Origin: Flavipsychrobacter stenotrophus | GTDB lineage: Bacteria; Bacteroidota; Bacteroidia; Chitinophagales; Chitinophagaceae | Assembly (NCBI GenBank): GCA_947372365.1 | Contig: CANBTK010000220.1 | Location: 1-5,104 of the forward strand | Direction: 5' to 3' | Length of the DNA: 5,104 nucleotides | Part shown: positions 1 through 4,488 of the stretch, piece by piece | Position numbering within the stretch: the stretch's first letter is position 1 | Layout: each line of letters opens with the position of its first letter | Program-made: the position numbers and the translations under genes | The notes under the pieces: model-generated | The model's input: the letters and a program-made list of their open reading frames with translations, nothing else | Database searches by the model: none | Told to the model about the DNA's origin: nothing

Positions 1-1131
1 ATGCCATGCAATGCCAGAAAAGATATGGGTTGTGTAGGGTTTGAAGTAGGGGAACATCCATTGGCAAAAAGCAAAGCTATCTTTATAGCGGGCCATGGGG
101 GCTACGTAATGGTTGTTGCCTATAGCATTGTAGCCGCTAAAGCACAGGGCGGGCAGGTACAGCAAAAATGTGAGCACCATCCCTTTTGCCTGCGCTATCC
201 AGGCATTAAGCGGCCATTGCCTGTACAGTAGCTGGTATGCGGCAATAAACACCACAAGCCCCGCATGGAAGTATAAAAACGATGGCATGCAAAAATAGCC
301 CAATGCTATGCATACAGAATGCAGGCTGAGCCACCGGTTGCTGCGCCCGCTCAGGTAGGCAAAAAGCGATATAAAAAGCCCGCATTCACACAGCAGGTAT
401 AGCTCATAGCCCCTTGCCTGGAAACTGAAGCCCCACACAAAAAACTGGCTGGCCATAGCTACGGTTAGCATAAATGCAACCCACCTGTTTTGTATCAGGT
501 TTTTTAGGCCCGTAAAGGCAGCCCATGCAAAAGCAATGTAACAGGCCAGCGATAGCAGCCTGCCGCTGGCAATAGCATCGGCGAAAGCACGGGATAGTAT
601 ATTGTTCAGGAGGTTAAAGAGCAGGTGGTTATTGGGCAGCATATAGTAGGATGCCCCCAGGAAAGGGTGTATGCCCGCAACATTAAGGGCAGAAAATACT
701 TCGTCGTATGCGGCGTTGGCGCTTACGCTGCCTGTATGCCACATGATGCTGCAAAACGCAGCTAGGGCAATATAAAACGCAACAGAAAGGGGCGATACGC
801 TAACCTGTAAAGGGGCGCTTTTACCCTTCATTGCCTGCCGCATTTTTCCAGTGGTGAAATAGATGCCGGTTAGTGAAAGCAAAGTGGCTAAAGCACAATA
901 CAGGTTGCCCTGTGATTTTACTTTTGCAGTGAAAAAATCCTGAGCCCAGTAGCTGCTCCTGTAAAAACAACTGCCCATGCTATTGTACCAAGCTATCAAA
1001 TGCTGGTAGCCTGAAAAGATGTAGAAGCCGCTGAATAAGATTGCGGCAATCAGCAACAGGCATAAGGCACCGTAGGCTGTTAACCGCACAGCCCGTATAA
1101 TCCCGCCTCCGATTCGAACCTGCAAATCCAT
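1..1131 (-). CDS. Multi-pass membrane protein, probable GT-C fold glycosyltransferase (ArnT/PMT-like), 3' end outside the window
   Basis: The frame is open without a stop for 377 codons from the ATG at 1131-1129 to the left edge, so the C-terminus is missing. No other ATG, GTG or TTG lies between this ATG and the in-frame stop at 1222-1224, which fixes the start; there is no SD, as usual in Bacteroidota. The protein is very hydrophobic, with likely membrane helices near residues 15-38, 77-94, 115-133, 187-208, 218-235, 246-262, 273-300 and 317-334. Three short stretches recall membrane GT-C transferases that use polyprenyl-phosphate sugars: an acidic pair after an early helix (YDEVF, D143-E144), PNNHLLFNLL at 166-175 with SGRLLSL at 189-195, and QARGYELYLL at 238-247. 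By analogy D143 or E144 would be the periplasmic catalytic acid. Donor and acceptor cannot be told. It lies 107 nt downstream of ribE on the same strand, with no evident functional link. That it is a real membrane protein is near certain; the enzyme class is inferred from motifs. Confidence 0.8.
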   Translation of the reverse strand, partial: MDLQVRIGGGIIRAVRLTAYGALCLLLIAAILFSGFYIFSGYQHLIAWYNSMGSCFYRSSYWAQDFFTAKVKSQGNLYCALATLLSLTGIYFTTGKMRQAMKGKSAPLQVSVSPLSVAFYIALAAFCSIMWHTGSVSANAAYDEVFSALNVAGIHPFLGASYYMLPNNHLLFNLLNNILSRAFADAIASGRLLSLACYIAFAWAAFTGLKNLIQNRWVAFMLTVAMASQFFVWGFSFQARGYELYLLCECGLFISLFAYLSGRSNRWLSLHSVCIALGYFCMPSFLYFHAGLVVFIAAYQLLYRQWPLNAWIAQAKGMVLTFLLYLPALCFSGYNAIGNNHYVAPMARYKDSFAFCQWMFPYFKPYTTHIFSGIAWH

Positions 1132-1198
1132 AGGGGTAAAAATAGTGATTAAAGGAATGGGATTTATGGGCTGTAGCCTTGTTTCGGAACCGCGCTTG

Positions 1199-1215
1199 AA
1201 AAACGCTTGTTTTTT
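1199..1215 (-). terminator. Weak hairpin between ribE and the membrane protein gene
   Basis: A 6-bp stem (AAAAAC / GTTTTT, loop GCTT at 1205-1208) lies 24 nt after the ribE stop codon on the minus strand. It contains a single G-C pair, so it would be a poor intrinsic terminator. Transcription may well run on into the downstream gene. The CGCTT word occurs three times here (from about 1193, 1204 and 1219), which looks like chance. I see no convincing promoter for the membrane gene in 1132-1238. Confidence 0.2.
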
Positions 1216-1238
1216 AGCCGCTTATTCCTAAAGAGATG

Positions 1239-1835
1239 TTAGCCGTTCTTGCTTAGTTCCCACATACGTTGGCTGTACTTGCCCAGTACATCAAACTCAA
1301 TGTTTACTTTATCGCCCGCCTTTAAGGCATTAAAGTTGGTGTGGGTGTACGTGTAGGGTATGATAGTAACCGTAAATTCGTCAAGCCCAACATTAAAAAT
1401 GGTAAGGCTCACACCATTGATGCAGATAGAGCCTTTTTCTATAACGAGGGCAGCAAACGTAGCCGGGAACTTAAACCTGTACAGCCAGCTGCCATCGAGC
1501 GTTTGTTTTTCTATGCACGTAGCGGTTGCATCTACGTGGCCCTGCACGAAATGGCCGTCTAGCCTGTCGCCTACTTTCAGTGCCCGTTCTATATTTAGTT
1601 TGTCGCCCGCCTGCCATGTGCCCAGGCTGGTTTTAGCCAGCGTTTCTGCTACTGCAGTTACCTGGTATTGAGTGCCTGTAATGTTGGTTACGGTAAGGCA
1701 AACGCCATTATGTGCTACCGATTGGTCTACTTTAAGCTCTGTGGTTATAGGGCTATCAATAGTAAAATGCAGGTTAGTACCTTCGGCAACAATATTGCTT
1801 ATTGTTGCCATTGTTTCAATAATGCCTGTGAACAT
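1239..1835 (-). CDS. ribE: Riboflavin synthase (alpha chain)
   Basis: Catalyses the last step of riboflavin synthesis: dismutation of two 6,7-dimethyl-8-ribityllumazine molecules into riboflavin and 5-amino-6-ribitylaminouracil. It works in the cytosol as a trimer. The 198-residue length is normal for the family. The N-terminus MFTGIIE is the family signature and fixes the ATG at 1835. Two lumazine-binding beta-barrel repeats are visible: repeat 1 (about 1-96) with NGVCLTV at 43-49, and repeat 2 (about 97-190) opening with GHFVQGHVD (94-102) and containing INGVSLTI (139-146) and VNIEFD (177-182). By family comparison C46, H100, S143, T145 and D182 match active-site positions known in the E. 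coli enzyme. It begins 9 nt after the stop of an upstream lipoprotein gene, so the two are probably co-transcribed. No FMN riboswitch is seen upstream, and no other rib genes are in the window. Confidence 0.97.
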   Translation of the reverse strand: MFTGIIETMATISNIVAEGTNLHFTIDSPITTELKVDQSVAHNGVCLTVTNITGTQYQVTAVAETLAKTSLGTWQAGDKLNIERALKVGDRLDGHFVQGHVDATATCIEKQTLDGSWLYRFKFPATFAALVIEKGSICINGVSLTIFNVGLDEFTVTIIPYTYTHTNFNALKAGDKVNIEFDVLGKYSQRMWELSKNG

Positions 1836-1844
1836 GCTGCGAAA

Positions 1845-2405
1845 TTAGATTTTTTTAGCTTTGCCGATGTGTGTGGTAATTCCGGTATCGCTCACTATTT
1901 GTAGGTTAATGTGCAAAAGGGTATCAATGCGGCTGTTAAATACAGTGCCGCTTACCGTATCCTTTACCCTGCACCACTGCTGCCCCCTGCTGGTAAGCGT
2001 GTCGCCAATAAGGGTATCAATGGTGGCTACATAGCTGGCCCCTGCCGTAAGTTTCAGGCTGTCGGACCCACAAAAGCCTACAATGGCGATTTTGGAATTA
2101 GATGCCGGGCGGGAATAAATATGCAGGTAAACGGTATCGGCGTATATGAATAAATTCCTGTCGGTAATGTAAACTGAATCAACATACATATAAGTGCCAA
2201 TGAATAGGTCCTTTGGGTAAAAGCAAAGGCTGTTATCAGGTTTGCCGGGGAATCCCCAGTTATAATTAACGGCATCTGGGTCGTTACAATACGGGTTAGT
2301 AAGCCTTGGGTCGTTGGTAGGCGCAGGGTCTTTCCACTTATTGCAGGCAAATAACCCCAGGGTTATTATTGTTGCTATTGATAGTATTGCGAGTAGTTGC
2401 TTCAT
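1845..2405 (-). CDS. Small secreted lipoprotein of unknown function with a Cys/Asp/Asn motif
   Basis: The 186-residue protein starts with a type II (lipoprotein) signal peptide: MKQ, a hydrophobic stretch at 4-19, and lipobox LFAC with the acylated cysteine at 21. It should be anchored in the outer membrane or exposed on the cell surface. After a short polar linker comes a distinctive motif at 39-63: YCNDPDAVNYNWGFP, then GKPDNSLCFYP (C40 and C61). This resembles the CTDPxAxNYxPxAxxDDGSC-type repeats common in secreted Bacteroidota proteins, but here in one copy and varied form. The rest (65-178) is rich in alternating hydrophobic/polar residues (DSVYITDRNLFIYAD, TVYLHIYSRP), suggesting a small beta-sandwich. 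Two further cysteines (C112, C145) could pair. I recognise no enzyme motif. It heads a probable two-gene transcript with ribE, 9 nt apart. The pairing may be fortuitous; I cannot assign a role. Confidence 0.88.
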   Translation of the reverse strand: MKQLLAILSIATIITLGLFACNKWKDPAPTNDPRLTNPYCNDPDAVNYNWGFPGKPDNSLCFYPKDLFIGTYMYVDSVYITDRNLFIYADTVYLHIYSRPASNSKIAIVGFCGSDSLKLTAGASYVATIDTLIGDTLTSRGQQWCRVKDTVSGTVFNSRIDTLLHINLQIVSDTGITTHIGKAKKI

Positions 2406-2428
2406 GTTTTACAGAACAGTAGGCTAAA

Positions 2429-2454
2429 GTATGGTGCCATACAGGGCACTTGCC
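2429..2454. repeat. Two adjacent small inverted repeats in the lipoprotein leader
   Basis: GTATGG-TG-CCATAC (2429-2442) is a perfect 6-2-6 inverted repeat. GGCA-CT-TGCC (2445-2454) is a 4-2-4 repeat starting 3 bp further on. Both lie 24-49 bp upstream of the lipoprotein start, inside its predicted 5' leader. With 2-nt centres they would be dyads for a dimeric DNA-binding protein rather than stable RNA hairpins. The arms are short and chance is possible. Confidence 0.25.
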
Positions 2455-2476
2455 GTAACCAAGAACGAATTTCCAC

Positions 2477-2484
2477 CAAAATTA
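2477..2484 (-). promoter_or_regulatory. Probable -7 box for the lipoprotein-ribE transcript
   Basis: On the minus strand this reads TAATTTTG, a full match to the Bacteroidota -7 consensus TAnnTTTG. It sits 71 bp from the lipoprotein ATG, which would give a leader of about 65 nt. No clear -33 TTG/TTTG lies at the expected distance (the upstream DNA is T- and C-rich), so this promoter is less certain than the one for rpsU. Confidence 0.45.
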
Positions 2485-2682
2485 TTTAATAAAGGGGAAA
2501 AAAATAATTTGCTTGCCGGAATAGGGCAGAAGCGATCATGTGCCATTTACGTTTGGTGTGGTGATTCATTAGCATAGATTGTGCCCGTATGTTTGAAACT
2601 GCCTGAGGATTCCCTCAATAAAAGGGGCTTTCTAGCACAGTGTTTGTTAATGCCAGGCAAAAAAAAGCAGGTGGAAACCCAT

Positions 2683-2710
2683 CAGGTTTTTCAGTTGGCC
2701 AGGTTTTTCA
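2683..2710. repeat. 11-bp direct repeat, 17-bp period
   Basis: CAGGTTTTTCA occurs at 2683-2693 and again, exactly, at 2700-2710. The start-to-start distance is 17 bp and the 6 bp between the copies are GTTGGC. The copies lie 52-79 bp upstream of the rpsU -33 element. They might be binding sites for a regulator or a slippage product; no partner is known. Confidence 0.6.
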
Positions 2711-2761
2711 AATCCAGCCTAATCCCCGACAAAAAAAATAATCTGATAATTCCAATATTTT

Positions 2762-2792
2762 TTTGTGTTTAAACTTTTATGCCCTACATTTG
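2762..2792 (+). promoter_or_regulatory. rpsU promoter (Bacteroidota sigma-70 type)
   Basis: TTTG at 2762-2765 (-33), a 19-bp spacer, then TACATTTG at 2785-2792 (-7). Both elements and the spacing match the Bacteroidota housekeeping consensus. Transcription should begin around 2797-2800, giving a leader of roughly 26-29 nt before the rpsU ATG at 2826. This argues against any upstream in-frame start for rpsU, such as TTG at 2763, because that would overlap the promoter. Confidence 0.85.
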
Positions 2793-2808
2793 CAGTCCCA
2801 AACAGTAA

Positions 2809-2816
2809 AAGGGGGT
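2809..2816 (+). promoter_or_regulatory. Shine-Dalgarno-like sequence in the rpsU leader
   Basis: AAGGGGGT can pair with all eight bases of the anti-SD ACCUCCUU, with one G-U wobble at 2813. It ends 9 nt before the rpsU ATG, a workable SD spacing. No other start in the window (membrane protein, ribE, both lipoproteins, recombinase, hpf) has such a sequence, as expected in Bacteroidota, where the anti-SD is hidden on the ribosome. It is therefore likely a regulatory element rather than a routine RBS. Confidence 0.6.
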
Positions 2817-2825
2817 ATAAAACTT

Positions 2826-3023
2826 ATGCTGATAATAGATTCAAAAGACTGCGAAAACATAGACAAAGCGCTGAAGAAATACAAAAAGAAATACGAGAAA
2901 TCCCGTATCCTTAACCAGCTTCGCGACCGCCAGTCATTCACAAAGCCGTCAATCAGGCGCCGTACAGAAGTACTGAAAGCTATTTACAAACTGCAACTTG
3001 CCAATGGCGAGCATGGTGAATAG
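2826..3023 (+). CDS. rpsU: Small ribosomal subunit protein bS21
   Basis: A 65-residue, strongly basic protein of the usual bS21 length. Family features are the beginning MLIID, then ENIDKALKKYKKKYEKSRILNQLRDRQSF in two adjoining helices and the basic block KPSIRRRTEVLKAIYKLQ. It binds the 30S platform near the 3' end of 16S rRNA. In Bacteroidota bS21, with bS6 and bS18, forms a pocket that sequesters the anti-SD tail (established from ribosome structures in this phylum). I chose ATG 2826 because the product then starts where bS21 proteins start and because a canonical promoter lies just upstream; the in-frame TTG at 2763 is inside that promoter. It is first in a plus-strand cluster with the recombinase gene (86-nt gap) and hpf. 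The SD-like leader suggests autoregulation. Confidence 0.96.
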   Translation: MLIIDSKDCENIDKALKKYKKKYEKSRILNQLRDRQSFTKPSIRRRTEVLKAIYKLQLANGEHGE

Positions 3024-3064
3024 TTAGTTACCCAGCGCTTGGCGTTATAAAAAAACATATTTGT

Positions 3065-3105
3065 ATCCGTTACTGTAAGTTCGTAAATTTACAGTAACGG
3101 ATTTT
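3065..3105 (+). terminator. Perfect inverted repeat between rpsU and the recombinase gene (terminator/attenuator or operator)
   Basis: ATCCGTTACTGTAA (3065-3078) and TTACAGTAACGGAT (3089-3102) are exact reverse complements. Across the 10-nt centre three more pairs are possible (G3079-T3088 wobble, T3080-A3087, T3081-A3086), leaving a CGTA tetraloop, for a stem of about 17 bp. Only four T residues (3102-3105) finish the right side, so it is a modest terminator for rpsU mRNA. It ends 7 nt before the recombinase ATG. It could also be a protein-binding operator: a TTTG at 3060-3063 and TAAATTTA at 3084-3091, 20 bp apart, make a fair promoter that overlaps it. Confidence 0.55.
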
Positions 3106-3109
3106 CATT

Positions 3110-4000
3110 ATGGGTGATGCGCTGCTAAACGATTTTATAAAGTACTTACAATACGAAAAAAGATACTCTGCCCATACGCTCAGCGCATATCAGTGCGATT
3201 TAATGCAATTCGCTACATACCTCGCGGCAGAGTTCCAATCCGATACTATTTCTAGTGCTACCCATTTCCATTTGCGTAGCTGGCTTGCAGGGCTTAAAGA
3301 AGATAAACTCAGCCCACGTGCCATCAACCGGAAGATGTCAAGCCTAAATTCCTTTTTTAAATATTTACAGAAACACGGTTTAGCGGATAAAAACCCCGTA
3401 AAGCAGCTGCATGCCCAAAGGCTGCCTGCGCGCCTGCCAGTCTACATAAAAGAGCAGGAGGCGGAAACGCTGCTGGAAGAACTGCAATTTGGCGAGGGCT
3501 TTAATGGCTTTACCGAGCGGCTCATTTGCGAATTGCTTTATGCAACCGGCATGAGGCGCAATGAGTTGCAGCAGCTTAAAGAAAATGACATAGAATGGAG
3601 CCTGAGGCAGGTACGGGTTTTGGGCAAGGGCAATAAAGAGCGGCTCATACCCGTTAGTGAAGCATTACTCAGTACCATGCGCGATTACATTAACGCGAAA
3701 AAGGAGCTAGAAGCATCCAATTCAATATACTTACTCAACCTGGCAAACGGCGAGCCCGTCTATGCCGGTTATATCTACCGTACGGTAAAAAAATACCTTA
3801 CATCAGCCACTACCTTACAGAAGAAGAGCCCCCATGTGCTGCGCCATACTTTCGCAACACACCTGCTCAACAATGGTGCTAATATCCAGGCTATTAAGTC
3901 CCTGCTGGGGCATTCCAGCCTTGCTGCTACTCAGGTGTACACTCATAACAACATTTCGAAACTAAAAGAGATTCACAAGCAAAGCCATCCGAGAGGGTGA
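3110..4000 (+). CDS. xerC: Tyrosine recombinase of the XerC/XerD family
   Basis: In the Xer system, paired recombinases cut and rejoin DNA at dif to resolve chromosome dimers at division. The 296-residue length is typical. The N-terminal SAM-like, DNA-binding domain (about 4-90) has the family pattern FIKYLQYEKRYSAHTLSAYQCDL, with INRKMSSLNSFFKYL at 72-86. The catalytic domain (about 110-290) keeps the full set: R149 in ATGMRRNEL, K173 in LGKGNKERLIP, H242 and R245 in HVLRHTFATHLL, H268 in LLGHSS, and nucleophile Y277 in TQVYTH. It therefore looks active. The ATG at 3110 gives the normal N-terminus; there is no SD. It sits between two ribosome genes, an arrangement I recognise from other Bacteroidota, and no insertion-sequence or integron features surround it, so it is chromosomal rather than phage-type. 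Calling it XerC rather than XerD rests on context; the sequence alone does not decide it. Confidence 0.92.
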   Translation: MGDALLNDFIKYLQYEKRYSAHTLSAYQCDLMQFATYLAAEFQSDTISSATHFHLRSWLAGLKEDKLSPRAINRKMSSLNSFFKYLQKHGLADKNPVKQLHAQRLPARLPVYIKEQEAETLLEELQFGEGFNGFTERLICELLYATGMRRNELQQLKENDIEWSLRQVRVLGKGNKERLIPVSEALLSTMRDYINAKKELEASNSIYLLNLANGEPVYAGYIYRTVKKYLTSATTLQKKSPHVLRHTFATHLLNNGANIQAIKSLLGHSSLAATQVYTHNNISKLKEIHKQSHPRG

Positions 4001-4034
4001 CGTATTTTTTTTAACTAACATAAAATTTGAAACT

Positions 4035-4355
4035 ATGAATTTGCAAATCCGGACCGTGCATTTTGATGCAGACCAAAAGCTTCTTGACCATGTTAATGCT
4101 AAAATTGAAAAATTAAGGACGTTCCACGACAAAATTATTGGTGCAGAAGTTTACCTGAAGCTGGATAATTTCCATCATCAGGTTAAGGATAAAGTAGCGG
4201 AAATAAAAGTTTATGTACCCAAGCATTCTTACTTTGTAAAACACCAGAGCAAGAATTTCGAAGAGTCATTTGACCTGGCTTTTGATTCGCTTGTAAACCA
4301 GGTAAAAAGGAATAAAGAGAAACTAAACGCGGTTAAGGCAGGAAATATTGCCTAA
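4035..4355 (+). CDS. hpf: Ribosome hibernation promoting factor / RaiA family protein (short form)
   Basis: Binds the 30S decoding channel when growth slows, blocks mRNA and tRNA sites, and protects idle ribosomes. The 106-residue protein is the single-domain short form and lacks the C-terminal dimerisation domain of long HPF. It shows the beta-alpha-beta-beta-beta-alpha order of the family: MNLQIRTVHFDAD (strand 1), helix at about 12-29, strands about 34-43 (GAEVYLKL), 52-61 (VAEIKVYVP) and 65-71, then a long helix 74-98 beginning FEESFDLAFDSLVNQVKRNKEK. The basic residues in that helix match the rRNA-contacting face. It starts 34 nt after the recombinase stop and is probably in the same transcript; the next element is a strong terminator. 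Hence bS21 and HPF, two proteins acting around the 30S mRNA channel, share a locus. Confidence 0.93.
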   Translation: MNLQIRTVHFDADQKLLDHVNAKIEKLRTFHDKIIGAEVYLKLDNFHHQVKDKVAEIKVYVPKHSYFVKHQSKNFEESFDLAFDSLVNQVKRNKEKLNAVKAGNIA

Positions 4356-4373
4356 TACCCCAACTATAAATTT

Positions 4374-4410
4374 AAAAAAACCGTCTTATATAAATAAGGC
4401 GGTTTTTTTT
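4374..4410 (+). terminator. Intrinsic terminator after hpf
   Basis: A GC-containing stem CCGTCTTAT (4381-4389) / ATAAGGCGG (4394-4402), loop ATAA, has a single T-G wobble. It is flanked by seven A residues (4374-4380) and eight T residues (4403-4410), which extend the stem and give a full U-tract. It lies 18 nt after the hpf stop and ends the rpsU-xerC-hpf unit. By symmetry it could also stop minus-strand transcription, but no minus-strand gene approaches it. Confidence 0.93.
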
Positions 4411-4428
4411 GCGCCTGTTTAATAGAAA

Positions 4429-4462
4429 TTGAAACGGTTTTTTAAGAAATTTTGCTATCTTG
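4429..4462 (+). promoter_or_regulatory. Candidate promoter region for the beta-propeller lipoprotein
   Basis: The gene follows a terminator and needs its own promoter. TTG at 4429-4431 is a possible -33. Possible -7 boxes are AAATTTTG (4447-4454, one mismatch to TAnnTTTG, spacer short at 15 bp) and TATCTTG (4456-4462, one base short, spacer 24 bp). Neither fits well, so only the region is proposed. Confidence 0.3.
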
Positions 4463-4488
4463 CCAACAATAAAAATATGTTTCCCATT

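Larger units (their letters stand above)
2406..2825. other. Intergenic region between divergent transcripts, no convincing gene
   Basis: This 420-bp stretch holds the minus-strand promoter (2477-2484), the plus-strand rpsU promoter (2762-2792) and the rpsU leader. An ATG-led plus-strand reading of about 40 codons (from 2650) runs through the direct repeats and into the rpsU promoter. It has no recognisable features and I do not call it. A plus-strand -7-like box TACGTTTG (2548-2555) without a -33 partner, a short TGAGG/CCTCA stem near 2604-2617 and an 11-bp direct repeat are the remaining structure. A small RNA between about 2560 and 2710 is possible, but nothing proves it. Confidence 0.5.

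Noticed and set aside
1..231. 76-codon plus-strand frame at the left edge
   Set aside because: It is the exact antisense of the membrane protein codons, whose minus-strand translation is clearly hydrophobic and patterned.
1110..1125. GGTTCGAATC on the minus strand, like a tRNA T-loop
   Set aside because: The flanking bases do not form the T-stem, and no acceptor or anticodon arm surrounds it. It is coding sequence at the start of the membrane protein gene, so it is a chance match and not an attachment site.
1341..2153. Several plus-strand frames of 70-103 codons, and a 90-codon minus-strand frame at 2078-2350
   Set aside because: All overlap ribE or the lipoprotein gene in other frames and show no family features.
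2581..2772. 63-codon plus-strand frame from a GTG
   Set aside because: It has no recognisable protein features, runs through the direct repeats and into the rpsU promoter, and has a poly-Lys/poly-Phe composition coming from A and T runs.
2763..2825. N-terminal extension of bS21 from a TTG at 2763
   Set aside because: It would start inside the -33 element of a perfect promoter, and the extra 21 residues resemble nothing in bS21. ATG 2826 gives the normal length.
1836..2826. FMN riboswitch for ribE
   Set aside because: I looked for the conserved FMN-element blocks in the gap before ribE and in the intergenic region and found none.
4001..4034. Internal hpf promoter with TAAAATTTG (4021-4029)
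   Set aside because: The box has one base too many between TA and TTTG and sits so close to the ATG that the mRNA would be leaderless; no -33 is seen.
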